Notes: generated by a model not told the origin, from the sequence alone. 64,000 nucleotides of DNA from Oligoflexia bacterium (GCA_023701205.1 JAMPXJ010000019.1:1-64000), one strand, 5' to 3'. Shown: positions 7,960-17,085, counted from the stretch's first letter. Program-made: numbers and translations.

Positions 7960-10900
7960 ATCAGAAACGGATGCTCTTCGAGGTCTCCTGGGAAGTCTGC
8001 AACATGGTCGGCGGGATCCACACGGTCCTCGCGACCAAGGTCCCCAAGATGCAGGAGATCTACGGGGACGGCTATATCCTGATCGGTCCGGACACGGGAC
8101 GCCATCATTCGCTCGCGGGCGTGTTCCGCGAGGAGAACTGGCACGCGGAGATGAACAAGAATCTCTCGTCGCTCCCGATCGGCGTCCGGATGGGGCGCTG
8201 GCTGATCCCGGGCGAGCCGCGGGTGCTGCTGCTGCAGTTCGACGCGATCTTCGAGCGCAAGGATCGGATCCTCGGCGAATACTGGGAGCGCTACGGTCTC
8301 AACTCGCTCACCGGCGGCCATGATTACCTGGAGCCCGTCATGTTCGCTCACGCCGCGGGGATGCTCATCGAGCGCATCTTCTGCTCGCATCTGCTTCATC
8401 GGGGAGTGGAGACCGTGGTGCAGGCGCACGAGTGGCTGGGCGCCGCCGCGATGCTCTATCTCAAGGAGAAATGCCCGGAGATCGGGACCGTCTTCACGAC
8501 GCACGCGACGAGCCTGGGACGCACGCTCTGCTCGCACCGCTGGGACCAGGACCTGAGCAGCCCCGAGTCCTTCCAGCCGGAGTACCTGGCGCAGCAGTAC
8601 GGCGTCGTGGCGAAGCATTCGATCGAGAGCGTCTCCGCGCGCATCGCCGACTGCTTCACGACGGTGAGCTCGATCACGGCGGACGAGTGCGAGGTCTTCT
8701 TCCGGCGGCGGCCCGAGGTCCTGCTGCTGAACGGGCTGGGCGAGAACGTGCCCGATCCGAAATGCATGGATCCGGACCTGGTCGGCGCGGCGCGCGAGCG
8801 TTTGCTCGGGCTCGCGAGGCTCACCACCGGTCACAGCTACCAGGCTGAAAAGACCACGCTGATGGTAAGCGCGGGACGCTATGAGTTCCACAACAAGGGC
8901 GTCGACGTGACGCTGGACGCCCTGGCCCGGCTCAACGAGGAGCTGCGCGAAGCCGCGCGCGAGACCGGAAGCCGGGTGATCAGCTTCCTGATGTTCCCGG
9001 CGGACCATACCGGCCCGCGGCCTAAGCTCCTGGCTGCGTACAAGGAAGGGCAGGCCACGGCGACCGGGGAGCATTATTTCAGCACGCATGGCCTGCGCGA
9101 GGAGGCGCACGACCCGATCCTCAATCGGCTCGCGCCGCGCGGCCTTCGCAACGGGCGTGACTGCGGCGTGCACGTGATCTTCGTTCCCATCTATCTCAAT
9201 GGCCAGGATCCGCTGATCCCGGAGCCCTATTACCGGCTCTTGGCGGCCGCGGATCTCGGCATTTTCCCTTCTTTTTACGAGCCTTGGGGTTATACGCCCG
9301 CCGAAAGCATCGGCCTGGGCGTGCCCACGATCACGAGCGATCTGGCGGGCTTCGGGATCTGGGCCCGCGATTTCGGAGGTTTCGACGAGACGGGCGTGCA
9401 TGTGCTCAAGCGCCGGGGACGAAGTCCCGAGCAGGCCGTCGAGGAGCTGCACCGCGCGTTGGGCGAGTTCCTGCGGCGCGCCCCGGAGCAGCGGCGGGGG
9501 CTCGCGCGCGCGGCGCTCGCGACGAGCCAGCGCTGCCGGTGGGGCGAGTTCGGCGAGGCTTACCGCAAAGCCCATGAGCTGGCGCTCGCGGCCGCGCGCT
9601 CGCGCACGAGCGCCACGGGTTATGACCGCTTCCGGGCGTTCTCGGCCTGTCAGCTGCTCCCGCCGGTCACCGGCGAGGCGGCGCCCGCGCATATCCGCCA
9701 TTTCGTCGTGGCCAACAAGCTCCCGCCCGCGCTCGAGCGGCTCAAGGAGCTCGTGCGCGAGAATCTCTGGTGGTCATGGAATCCCGAGGTGCAGGGGCTG
9801 CTCGAGGAGCTGGACCCCGAGCTCTGGGCGCGTTGCCAGCGCAACCCGTTGACCTTCATCGACCGCCTGCGCCCCGAGACGCTGCAGGGGGCGGGGCGGT
9901 CCAAGACCTTCCTCGAACGCGCGGAGATCCTGGTCTCGCGCTTCCGCCATTACATGGAGGCGAAGAAGGAGCCCGAGGTGGCGTACTTCTGCATGGAGTT
10001 CGGCATCAGCCACGTGCTCAAGCTCTACTCCGGAGGCCTGGGGATCCTCGCGGGCGATCATCTGAAGACCGCGAGCGACATGGCCATCCCGCTCTGCGCG
10101 TTCGGTCTGGCCTACCGCTTCGGCTACTTCAGGCAGCGGATCACGACGGACGGGGCGCAGGAGCATCTTTACGAGCCCAATGATTTCCACTCGCTGCCGA
10201 TGAGTCCCGTGAACGATCGCGACGGGAAGCAGGTGCGTTTCACGATCGAGAGTCCCACCGGCCCGATCTGGCTGCGCGCGTGGAAGGCCGCCGTTGGTCG
10301 CGTGGATCTCTATCTGCTGGATGCCGACTTCAGCGAGAACTCCCCGCAGGACCGGCATATCACCGATCGCCTTTACGGGGGCGACCAGAACCACCGGCTC
10401 CGTCAGGAGTACGTGCTCGCCGTCGGGGGCTATGAGCTGATGCGGATCCTGGGGCTCAGGCCCAAGGTGTTCCATATGAACGAGGGCCACACCGCTTTCC
10501 TGGTGCTCTCGCGCATCGGCGGACTCATGACCGACCAGGGGATCGGCTTCGCCGAAGCCCTCGAGTTCGTCCGGCACACGACGGGCTTCACGACTCATAC
10601 GCCGGTCGCGGCGGGACATGATGTCTTCCCGGAGGCGATGGTCGCGCCGTACCTGCAGCTTTTCGCGCGGAAGACCGGCGGCGAGCTGCCACGCCTGCAG
10701 GAGCTGGGGCGCAACTTCGACCGCACGCGCGAGAACCCGTTCTCGATGACCCTGCTCGCCGCGCGCGGCAGCGCGTTCATCAATGCCGTGAGCAAGATCC
10801 ACGGGGGCGTGTCGCGCCGGATGTTCCATGGGCTGCTCCCGAGGTTCCACGAGTCCGAGGTGCCGATCACCTCGGTGACCAACGGGGTGCATGCGGCGAC

Positions 10901-12200
10901 CTGGGTCGCGCCCGAGTGGCAGCGGCTTTTCGCCGAGCAGCTTGGGGAGGACTGGCGCGAGCATCTCAGCGATGCGGGTTACTGGGCGCGCTTCCGCGAG
11001 GCGGATACGGGGCAGTGCTGGCAGGCCCACGTCGAGCTCAAGCGCAAGCTCCTGAAGTGGCTGCGCGGGCATCTGCGCGAGACCTGGAACCGCCGGCAGG
11101 AGCACCCCGCGAACCTCGCCACGGCGCTCGCGAATCTCAACGAGGATACCTTCATCGCGACCTTCGCGCGGCGTTTCGCGCCCTACAAGCGAGCGAGCCT
11201 CCTGTTCCGGGATCCCGCGAGGCTCGCCAAGCTCCTGAGCGGTGACGTGCCGATCGTCTTCCTTTTCGCGGGAAAGGCTCATCCCTCCGACGGGCTCGGC
11301 CAGTCGCTGATCACCAAGGTGATCGAGGTGTCGCGCCGGCCGGAGTTCTTCGGAAAGATCCTGCTGATCGAGAACTACGAGATCGATGTCGCGCAGCTCC
11401 TGGTGCGTGGCTCGGATCTCTGGATCAACAACCCGGTCCGTCCGCTCGAGGCCTCGGGCACTTCCGGGATGAAGGCGGCGATGAACGGCTGCCTCAACCT
11501 GAGCGTCGCCGACGGCTGGTGGGCCGAGGCGCACAACGGCGGCAACGGCTGGGTGATCGGCGACGAGTCGCTCACGCAGGCGCCGGAGTTCCAGGACACC
11601 TTCGACAGCTCGCACATGCTGACGCTCCTCGAGCGCGACGTGCTGCCGAAATTCCGGGAGCGCGAGAAATGGGTCTCGATGATGCGTGAGTCGATCGCGA
11701 CGATCGTTCCGGGTTTCAATACCGAGCGCATGCTCGCCGAGTACCAGGACCGCTTCTATACGCCGGCGCGCGAGCAGGCCCCGCGGCTGGCCGAGAAGGA
11801 TTACGCGCCGATCCGCGACCTGACCGCCTCGCGCGGCCGGGTGCTGAAGAGCTGGAACGCGATCGCCTTCGCCGACATCCAGCTCAAGGAGCTCGAGAAT
11901 GAGCGCATGGAGCTGGGCCAGAAGCTCAAGCTTCAGGTGCGGGTGAACCATCCGGGGCTTCGCTGCGAGGACATCCAGGTCCAGGCGGTGCTGAGCGGGG
12001 ATCTCGAGGCGGGAGCGGACCATTTCGGCGCCTTCCCGATGACCTGCGTGAGCGACGGGGACGGCGCGGAGTCAGCCTGGGAAGGCGAGGTCGAGCTCAA
12101 GCAAATCGGGCCTCAGAACATGGGGGTGCGGGTGATCCCTCGACCCTGTCATGAGGTCCATCCCGTTGATCTTATGCTGGATCTCGTGAAATGGCTCTGA
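7956..12200 (+). CDS. glycogen synthase (GT3-like) / alpha-glucan phosphorylase fusion
   Basis: A 1414-residue bifunctional protein. Residues 1 to ~575 form a GT3-like (eukaryote-type) glycogen synthase, starting with FEVSWEVCNMVGGIHTV and carrying FYEPWGYTPAES as donor-site motif. From ~580 onward is an alpha-glucan phosphorylase of the short bacterial/archaeal type: NLWWSWNPEV opening (DUF3417 region), MNEGHTAF, and EASGTSGMK with the PLP-binding Lys at about residue 1173. One half adds glucose to glycogen and the other releases glucose-1-phosphate. Similar fusions are known, for example in Bacteroidetes. The frame is open upstream, but ATG 7956 overlaps the GH57 stop and begins the conserved domain. 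Confidence 0.9.
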   Translation: MNQKRMLFEVSWEVCNMVGGIHTVLATKVPKMQEIYGDGYILIGPDTGRHHSLAGVFREENWHAEMNKNLSSLPIGVRMGRWLIPGEPRVLLLQFDAIFERKDRILGEYWERYGLNSLTGGHDYLEPVMFAHAAGMLIERIFCSHLLHRGVETVVQAHEWLGAAAMLYLKEKCPEIGTVFTTHATSLGRTLCSHRWDQDLSSPESFQPEYLAQQYGVVAKHSIESVSARIADCFTTVSSITADECEVFFRRRPEVLLLNGLGENVPDPKCMDPDLVGAARERLLGLARLTTGHSYQAEKTTLMVSAGRYEFHNKGVDVTLDALARLNEELREAARETGSRVISFLMFPADHTGPRPKLLAAYKEGQATATGEHYFSTHGLREEAHDPILNRLAPRGLRNGRDCGVHVIFVPIYLNGQDPLIPEPYYRLLAAADLGIFPSFYEPWGYTPAESIGLGVPTITSDLAGFGIWARDFGGFDETGVHVLKRRGRSPEQAVEELHRALGEFLRRAPEQRRGLARAALATSQRCRWGEFGEAYRKAHELALAAARSRTSATGYDRFRAFSACQLLPPVTGEAAPAHIRHFVVANKLPPALERLKELVRENLWWSWNPEVQGLLEELDPELWARCQRNPLTFIDRLRPETLQGAGRSKTFLERAEILVSRFRHYMEAKKEPEVAYFCMEFGISHVLKLYSGGLGILAGDHLKTASDMAIPLCAFGLAYRFGYFRQRITTDGAQEHLYEPNDFHSLPMSPVNDRDGKQVRFTIESPTGPIWLRAWKAAVGRVDLYLLDADFSENSPQDRHITDRLYGGDQNHRLRQEYVLAVGGYELMRILGLRPKVFHMNEGHTAFLVLSRIGGLMTDQGIGFAEALEFVRHTTGFTTHTPVAAGHDVFPEAMVAPYLQLFARKTGGELPRLQELGRNFDRTRENPFSMTLLAARGSAFINAVSKIHGGVSRRMFHGLLPRFHESEVPITSVTNGVHAATWVAPEWQRLFAEQLGEDWREHLSDAGYWARFREADTGQCWQAHVELKRKLLKWLRGHLRETWNRRQEHPANLATALANLNEDTFIATFARRFAPYKRASLLFRDPARLAKLLSGDVPIVFLFAGKAHPSDGLGQSLITKVIEVSRRPEFFGKILLIENYEIDVAQLLVRGSDLWINNPVRPLEASGTSGMKAAMNGCLNLSVADGWWAEAHNGGNGWVIGDESLTQAPEFQDTFDSSHMLTLLERDVLPKFREREKWVSMMRESIATIVPGFNTERMLAEYQDRFYTPAREQAPRLAEKDYAPIRDLTASRGRVLKSWNAIAFADIQLKELENERMELGQKLKLQVRVNHPGLRCEDIQVQAVLSGDLEAGADHFGAFPMTCVSDGDGAESAWEGEVELKQIGPQNMGVRVIPRPCHEVHPVDLMLDLVKWL

Positions 12201-12242
12201 TCACGCTTTAAGCCCGGTTCCGCCTCGGTTATCATCAGGAGG

Positions 12243-13706
12243 ATGAGGGGAAGAGAGAGGGTTTCAGCCTTGAAGGGCTTCTTTCTGCTGGTTTTTCTTC
12301 TTGCCGGTCCGCTCCGGGCGTCGGCCGAGGAATCGCTTTTGCTTTATCTGGGGGGCGGCGGCGAGCCGCTGGGCGAGGCCGCGACCGAGTTCGATCCGGC
12401 GCTCGAAGCCGCGGGAAACTACTTCTCTTCGACGCCCTGGAAATCCCGGATCAGCTTCGATGGCGGCCATTCCGCGACGGAGAGTCTCGTGAGGCGGAGC
12501 TTCCGGCAGGCCGAGAGCACGTCGCCGTTCACGCCCGACACATTCCGCGCGGCCCTGGTGGATGCCAAGAAGAGCATCGAGAGCGGCAGGATCAGCAAGC
12601 TTCTCGTGATGGTCGACTCGCACGGCGTCCCTCCGGTGAGCGGCCGGACTCATCCGGTCGCGGTGGGCCCGAGCAAAGGAAAACTCGATCCCAACGCGGT
12701 TCTTACCGCCGCCCAGGTCTCGCTCGATGATCTCGGGGAGCTCGCGGAGCTCGCCCGGCGCAGAGGCGTGAAGCTCGCGATCATCGACCATACCTGCCAC
12801 TCGGGGGCGACCCAGGCCCTGGCCAACGAGTCCACCTGCGTGATTTCGGGGTCGGGTCCCAAGCATTTTTCGTTTCACATTTACACGAAGGAGTTCAACA
12901 GCCGCCTGAAAGCGGGAAAGAACCTCGAACAGGTTTTTCTCGAAACGCGGGCGGCGCTGGCCGTGCCCAATTTCCCCATGATCTCGAGCCCGGCCGGCCA
13001 GGCGATCGCCAGCGAATACTATGATCTGCTCACGCCCTATCTCTTTTACTGGGAAGCGCAGAGCGCGAGCTCGAAGGACAAGCTTTCAAATTATCTGAAG
13101 GAGACCGTGAGCGGAAATGCCGGCTGCCGGCGCGAGAGCGAGTTCGCCCGTCTGGAGCGTGACCTTCAGGAGCTGGCGGGCGCCTCGCGCGGGTTCGCGT
13201 CCGGCGGGGCGGAATTTTCTGCACTTCAGGCGGCGATCAGAGCCTACAAAGCCAATCAGGATGCCCTGCTCGGGGAGCTGAGGGGGATCCGCGGGCTGGA
13301 GCACCTGGATCGCAAGGAGTATTTCACCGCGCGCGTCGGAGGCGGCGAGCCAGCGAGGCTGGATTTTACCTGGATGGAACTTCTGATGATGGACGAGATC
13401 CCGAAAACGATCGCGTACGTCAGGAAAGCCGTGAAAGAGGAAAAGTCTCCCAAGGAGCGGGCCCGGCTGCAGGCGGCCGAGCAGGCCTGGCAGGCGGCCC
13501 TGCAGAAGCGGCAGGCGATCCTGGCGGAATATCCCGCGCTCGAGGGCTATGACGCGAAGATCAAAGCTCTGACCTCGCGGATGAAGGACACCTATGCGCT
13601 CGCGCAGAAGGTCTCTGCCGAGGAGCGCAAGCTTTACGCCCATCTCTATGAAAACGCCTCGAAGAGGACTCATGCTCCGAATCCTTGCCGCGATTTCGTG
13701 CTTTAG
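12243..13706 (+). CDS. exported caspase-like (clan CD) peptidase-like protein
   Basis: A 487-residue protein with an N-terminal signal peptide (hydrophobic core LKGFFLLVFLLAG, cleavage after RASA). The mature N-terminal half has the clan CD layout: four hydrophobic residues then DSHG (His127) and, ~60 residues later, LAIIDHTCHSGA (Cys185), the expected His/Cys dyad of caspase-like peptidases. The second half is alpha-helical and charged, with no family recognised. CAGGAGG lies directly against ATG 12243, which is too close; a TTG at 12270 would give a compact signal peptide and is a real alternative. The small gene at 13672 starts inside this gene's 3' end, so the pair is co-translated. Substrate unknown. 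Confidence 0.75.
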   Translation: MRGRERVSALKGFFLLVFLLAGPLRASAEESLLLYLGGGGEPLGEAATEFDPALEAAGNYFSSTPWKSRISFDGGHSATESLVRRSFRQAESTSPFTPDTFRAALVDAKKSIESGRISKLLVMVDSHGVPPVSGRTHPVAVGPSKGKLDPNAVLTAAQVSLDDLGELAELARRRGVKLAIIDHTCHSGATQALANESTCVISGSGPKHFSFHIYTKEFNSRLKAGKNLEQVFLETRAALAVPNFPMISSPAGQAIASEYYDLLTPYLFYWEAQSASSKDKLSNYLKETVSGNAGCRRESEFARLERDLQELAGASRGFASGGAEFSALQAAIRAYKANQDALLGELRGIRGLEHLDRKEYFTARVGGGEPARLDFTWMELLMMDEIPKTIAYVRKAVKEEKSPKERARLQAAEQAWQAALQKRQAILAEYPALEGYDAKIKALTSRMKDTYALAQKVSAEERKLYAHLYENASKRTHAPNPCRDFVL

Positions 13707-14070
13707 TTTCCTGCTCTGCCTGGCAAGTCGCGGGGCTTTCGCCTGCGGGATTTACGAGCTCACGGGCTGGGTGCGCGCGCAGGGTGAGGAGCTGCGGATC
13801 GTCACGGCCGAGGCCACGGCCTCCGAGACGCGCTTCACGCCGGTCGCGCGCGCGCAGCACCGCCTGCTGCCGTATCGCGATGCCTTCGTGCGCGCGGAGG
13901 TTCTCCTCCGTCAGCCCCTGGACGGAACGCGTGCCTCGGTCGCGGAGGTCCGAAGCATCGAGCTGGCGGTACCCGATCCGTTGCATGCGGCGCAAAACAC
14001 CGGCTACGCGCTCAAGAAAAAGCGGCCCTGCGGAAGCCCCGCGGCGGGGCGCTCGGGGCCCCGGAAATGA
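13672..14070 (+). CDS. small exported protein of unknown function
   Basis: A 132-residue protein. Its ATG at 13672 lies inside the end of the caspase-like gene (stop 13706) with GAAGAGG just upstream, and its stop overlaps the next start (ATGA at 14067). The N-terminus is a signal peptide ending AFA before a Cys (FACGIYEL), so processing could be by signal peptidase I; the Cys at +1 makes a lipoprotein form possible though the lipobox is poor. The mature part looks like a small beta-rich domain with an Ala/Gly/basic tail. No family is recognised. The coupling suggests it works with the caspase-like protein, perhaps as inhibitor or partner; this is inference. Confidence 0.65.
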   Translation: MLRILAAISCFSFLLCLASRGAFACGIYELTGWVRAQGEELRIVTAEATASETRFTPVARAQHRLLPYRDAFVRAEVLLRQPLDGTRASVAEVRSIELAVPDPLHAAQNTGYALKKKRPCGSPAAGRSGPRK

Positions 14071-15254
14071 TGTCCGCGCCGTCCTCTCGGGTGGCCATCG
14101 TCGGCACCGGCCCCGCCGGCCTCATGGCCGCGCACCGCGCGCTCGAAGCCGGCAGGAGCGTCTGGCTTTTCGAGAAAAAGCGTGGCCCCGGCCGCAAGCT
14201 CCTGGTCGCTGGCAGCTCGGGCTTGAACGTGACTTACGACGCGCCCCTTGAGGAGTTCGCCGCCTTTTACGGCGAATCGGCCGCGCGGATGGCGCCGCTG
14301 CTCCGGGAGTTTCCGCCCGAGGCGTGGCTTGAGTTCATCCGCGCGCTCGGGATCGGGACGTTTCGCGGGACGAGTCGGCGTTGTTTCGTCGAAGGCCTCA
14401 AAGGCGCGCCGCTTCTGCGGGCCTGGCTGAAGGCGCTCGAGGCGCGAGGGGCGAGGCTTTTCACCGGGGAGGAGCTTTTGAGCTTCGAAAGCGGTGAAGC
14501 AGGCGTGCGCCTGCGCTTTTCGGGGCATCCGCTGGTCGAGGCACGCGCCGCAGTGCTCGCGCTGGGCGGTGGCAGCTGGGAGCCGCGCGAGAAGCCTTTG
14601 CGCTGGCCCGCGCTCTTTCGGGAGCGGGGAGTGGGCTTTCGAGAGTTCGAGGCCTCGAACGTCGGCTTTGAGGTCAACTGGCCCGCGGAGCTCCTCGAGG
14701 AGGCCGAAGGCCAGCCGCTCAAGAACATCGTCCTGCGCTCCGCGCGCGGGAGCCGCGCGGGCGACCTCGTGATCACGCGCTACGGGCTCGAGGGCACGCC
14801 CATCTATGCCGTCGGAACCGAGGGAGAGATCGAGCTCGATCTCAAGCCGGACCTGAGTGCTGAGCAGGTGCATTCAAAGCTGCTCTCGGTTCGCGAAAAT
14901 CTCGCGCCCATCCGGCGAGTGAAGCGTTTCCTGAAGCTCGGCCCCGCGGCGCTCGCGCTCGTCTTCCACCTCAGCTCGCCCGAGGAGCGGACAGACCCAC
15001 GCCTGCTGGCCGCGAAGATCAAGCGCTTCCCTCTGCGGCTCCTCGCGCGGCGGCCGCTCGATGAGGCGATCTCGTCCTCCGGAGGCGTGGCCTGGCCGGA
15101 GCTCGATGAGCGCCTTCAGCTCCGGAAGTTCCCAGGCATCTTCCTCGCCGGCGAGATGATCGACTGGGATGCGCCGACCGGGGGCTTCCTCATCCAGGGT
15201 TGCGTGTCGTCAGGATACGTCGCGGGCGGTGCCGCGGCGGAGGGACGGCCTTGA
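14067..15254 (+). CDS. NAD(P)/FAD-dependent oxidoreductase, HI0933/BaiN-like (TIGR03862 type)
   Basis: A 395-residue flavoprotein. The N-terminal Rossmann motif VGTGPAGLMAAHRA (residues ~11-24) binds FAD, followed by FEKKRGPGRKLLVAGSSGLN, the hallmark of the HI0933-like family. The C-terminus closes with FLAGEMIDWDAPTGGFLIQGCVSSG, the second FAD-contacting segment. The length (~395) and this ending fit the TIGR03862 branch of the family. Members are predicted reductases or dehydrogenases of unknown substrate. It starts by an ATGA overlap with the upstream small exported protein, so it is in the same transcript, though a cytosolic flavoprotein need not share a pathway with it. Confidence 0.85.
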   Translation: MMSAPSSRVAIVGTGPAGLMAAHRALEAGRSVWLFEKKRGPGRKLLVAGSSGLNVTYDAPLEEFAAFYGESAARMAPLLREFPPEAWLEFIRALGIGTFRGTSRRCFVEGLKGAPLLRAWLKALEARGARLFTGEELLSFESGEAGVRLRFSGHPLVEARAAVLALGGGSWEPREKPLRWPALFRERGVGFREFEASNVGFEVNWPAELLEEAEGQPLKNIVLRSARGSRAGDLVITRYGLEGTPIYAVGTEGEIELDLKPDLSAEQVHSKLLSVRENLAPIRRVKRFLKLGPAALALVFHLSSPEERTDPRLLAAKIKRFPLRLLARRPLDEAISSSGGVAWPELDERLQLRKFPGIFLAGEMIDWDAPTGGFLIQGCVSSGYVAGGAAAEGRP

Positions 15255-15300
15255 TTGGAAATTCCTCGCAGACGCTCCGTACCCGGGTAGAATAAGCAGA

Positions 15301-15963
15301 ATGGAAAAGCTCTTCGACAACTACTGGCAGTTCCTCGCCAAGCGCGAGGAGTTCGGCGCGGTCCCGCGGCCGGTGCTGCGCTGGTTCCGCTCCGAGGGCC
15401 TGAACCCCGTCGAACAGGCTTACTTCGACTTCCTGCAGGGGAGCGAGCTCATCCTGGACTACGGCGCCGGCGATATGGCGCTCAAGAGGAAATTCGGGAA
15501 GGCGGGCTTCGCGGGCCGGATCGAGACCTGCGATCTTTCGAAGGATTTCAAGTACGACTACGGGTCGCTGGCGGAGATCGAGGCCACGGGTCGCAAGTTC
15601 GACGCCATCCTGGTGCTGGAGGTCATCGAGCATATGCGGCTCGAGGAGTTCTCCGAATTCCTCCCGCGGATCCTCAAGCTGCTTAAGCCGCGCGGCAAGT
15701 TCATCCTCTCGACGCCCAACGCGCACTCGCTCACGGGCGTGTGGTCCGCGGATTTCACCCACATCAAATCCTACCCGCTCCCGGACCTCTGGGCGATGCT
15801 GAGTCTGCGCGGTTTCGACTGTCAGGCTTACCGCGTGATCATGACCCCACCGAGGCTCGGACCGCGCGGCTGGCTCAGGCTGCAGTTCAATCGCGCACTC
15901 ACCAATCTTCTTGGCGCGGATTACGCCACCGGGGTCACGCTGCTTTGTCAGAAGCGGGAGTGA
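15301..15963 (+). CDS. class I SAM-dependent methyltransferase
   Basis: A 220-residue Methyltransf_23-type protein. Motif I reads LILDYGAGDMALK (residues ~55-67), a less common form in which the usual DxGxG is DYGAG. It is followed by the acidic ETCDLS at strand beta2, the VLEVIEHM segment and a GKFILSTPNAHS motif typical of UbiG/Methyltransf_23 enzymes. The long frame extends upstream, but ATG 15301 directly precedes a conserved N-terminal helix. The substrate is not inferable; relatives act on lipids, quinones or sugars. It is 46 bp downstream of the flavoprotein gene and may share its transcript. Confidence 0.8.
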   Translation: MEKLFDNYWQFLAKREEFGAVPRPVLRWFRSEGLNPVEQAYFDFLQGSELILDYGAGDMALKRKFGKAGFAGRIETCDLSKDFKYDYGSLAEIEATGRKFDAILVLEVIEHMRLEEFSEFLPRILKLLKPRGKFILSTPNAHSLTGVWSADFTHIKSYPLPDLWAMLSLRGFDCQAYRVIMTPPRLGPRGWLRLQFNRALTNLLGADYATGVTLLCQKRE

Positions 15964-15965
15964 GC

Positions 15966-15995
15966 TTGACAGAATGCCTGATCTCTAATATCAGG
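15966..15995 (+). promoter_or_regulatory. candidate promoter with overlapping inverted repeat
   Basis: TTGACA at 15966-15971 is a perfect -35 hexamer; 17 bp later is TATCAG (weak -10). The inverted repeat CCTGAT (15977-15982) / ATCAGG (15990-15995) occupies the spacer and -10, so a repressor could compete with polymerase. It lies just upstream of the gene at 16003. Pattern match only. Confidence 0.4.
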
Positions 15996-16002
15996 TATAA
16001 GC

Positions 16003-16500
16003 ATGACGCAAATTTTCCTGGGACTCACAGGCGCTTTCCTGCTTTGTTTCAGCTCTTTAGCTTTTGCTGAGCCCGTCTCCCCGGTCCAGGAGCTTCGCTA
16101 TTCCGAAGGCTGCATCCTGAAACTCGTGGCTTCGCGCCTTGAGCTTAAGCTTAATCCGCAGGTGCCCCTTCCGCAGATTCACCGTGAGAGCCGTACCCCG
16201 CTCGAGCAGTTTCAGGACGCGATCGAGCCGCAATGGGGCTTTCGCCCGGAAGTTTTCCTCAACGCCTATGTCGTGGCGACCAACGAGATCTATCTGATGG
16301 ATCAGGCGCGGCACTATCGCGAAGGACGGGCGCCTGACGACTCGCTCGCGCACGAGCTGGTCCATTACCTTCAGGTGAAATACCAGGGCTTCACCCTCGA
16401 GGATCTCGGAGAAATGGCAGAGGCCGATGCGGTGGCGGTGCAGACCTGGTTCCGCGAAACCTTTCTGTTGAAACAGCCCGCAAGCGACCCCTGCCTTTGA
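16003..16500 (+). CDS. small exported protein with HExxH metallopeptidase-like motif
   Basis: A 165-residue protein with a clear signal peptide (LTGAFLLCFSSLAFA, cleavage before EP). The mature part holds AHELVHYLQ (HExxH) near residue 119, the zinc-binding motif of gluzincin/metzincin peptidases, followed ~20 residues later by MAEADAVAVQ, whose Glu/Asp could be a third ligand. It resembles a minimal peptidase core, far shorter than classical enzymes. A perfect TTGACA lies ~35 bp before the start. Its stop is 3 bp from the convergent cyclophilin stop. Substrate unknown; it may be a periplasmic protease or a degenerate binding protein. Confidence 0.7.
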   Translation: MTQIFLGLTGAFLLCFSSLAFAEPVSPVQELRYSEGCILKLVASRLELKLNPQVPLPQIHRESRTPLEQFQDAIEPQWGFRPEVFLNAYVVATNEIYLMDQARHYREGRAPDDSLAHELVHYLQVKYQGFTLEDLGEMAEADAVAVQTWFRETFLLKQPASDPCL

Positions 16501-16503
16501 GCC

Positions 16504-17085
16504 TTATTTCACCTGAACGCTCTTGATGGTGATCGGCGTGTTCGGACGATCGTCCGCACCCCGCGGCACCGAGACGATCTTATTCACCACGTCGAGGCCC
16601 TGAGTCACCTCGCCGAAAATCGTGTGGCGTCCATTGAGCCAAGGAGTGGGCTTCACGGTGATGAAGAACTGGGAGCCGTTGGTGTTCGGACCGGCATTGG
16701 CCATCGCCAGAATCCCCGGCTTGTCGAACGAGTCGCTCGGCTTGGTTTCATCCTCGAATTGATAGCCCGGTCCGCCCGTGCCGTTGCCCAGCGGATCCCC
16801 GCCCTGGATCATGAAATCGGGGATCACCCGATGGAAGACCGTCCCGTTATAAAGGGGTTTTTTGACCTTCTTGCCTGAGTTCGGGTCAGTCCATTCCTTT
16901 TTGCCCGTGGCGAGGCCCGCGAAATTCTCGACCGTCTTCGGGGCCTTGTCCGGGAAGAGCTTCACCGTGATTTCGCCCATCGAGGTCTTGAGCACGGCGG
17001 TTTTGGCCTGAGGAGCCCCGAAAGCGGGGGCAATCAGTAGGGTTGATGCAAATAGAACCATAGGAATTGAAAGGTATTTTTTCAT
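16504..17085 (-). CDS. periplasmic peptidyl-prolyl cis-trans isomerase (cyclophilin type)
   Basis: A 193-residue cyclophilin with an N-terminal signal peptide (MVLFASTLLIAPAFG). It catalyses cis-trans isomerisation of Xaa-Pro bonds during folding of exported proteins. Family segments are plain: VENFAGLATG, YNGTVFHRVIPDFMIQGGDPLGNGTGG (active-site Arg and Gln), QFEDE, GILAMANAGPNTNGSQFFIT and TPWLNGRHTIFGEVTQG. The DPNSGKKVKKP insertion before NGTVFHR is a small loop seen in some bacterial forms. Equivalent to E. coli PpiA by location. Divergent from the DUF4105 gene at 17131 with a 45-bp gap holding both promoters. Confidence 0.93.
   Translation of the reverse strand: MKKYLSIPMVLFASTLLIAPAFGAPQAKTAVLKTSMGEITVKLFPDKAPKTVENFAGLATGKKEWTDPNSGKKVKKPLYNGTVFHRVIPDFMIQGGDPLGNGTGGPGYQFEDETKPSDSFDKPGILAMANAGPNTNGSQFFITVKPTPWLNGRHTIFGEVTQGLDVVNKIVSVPRGADDRPNTPITIKSVQVK

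Noticed and set aside
9774..12023. 749-residue minus-strand frame over the phosphorylase half
   Set aside because: Shadow of the fusion gene; no motifs.
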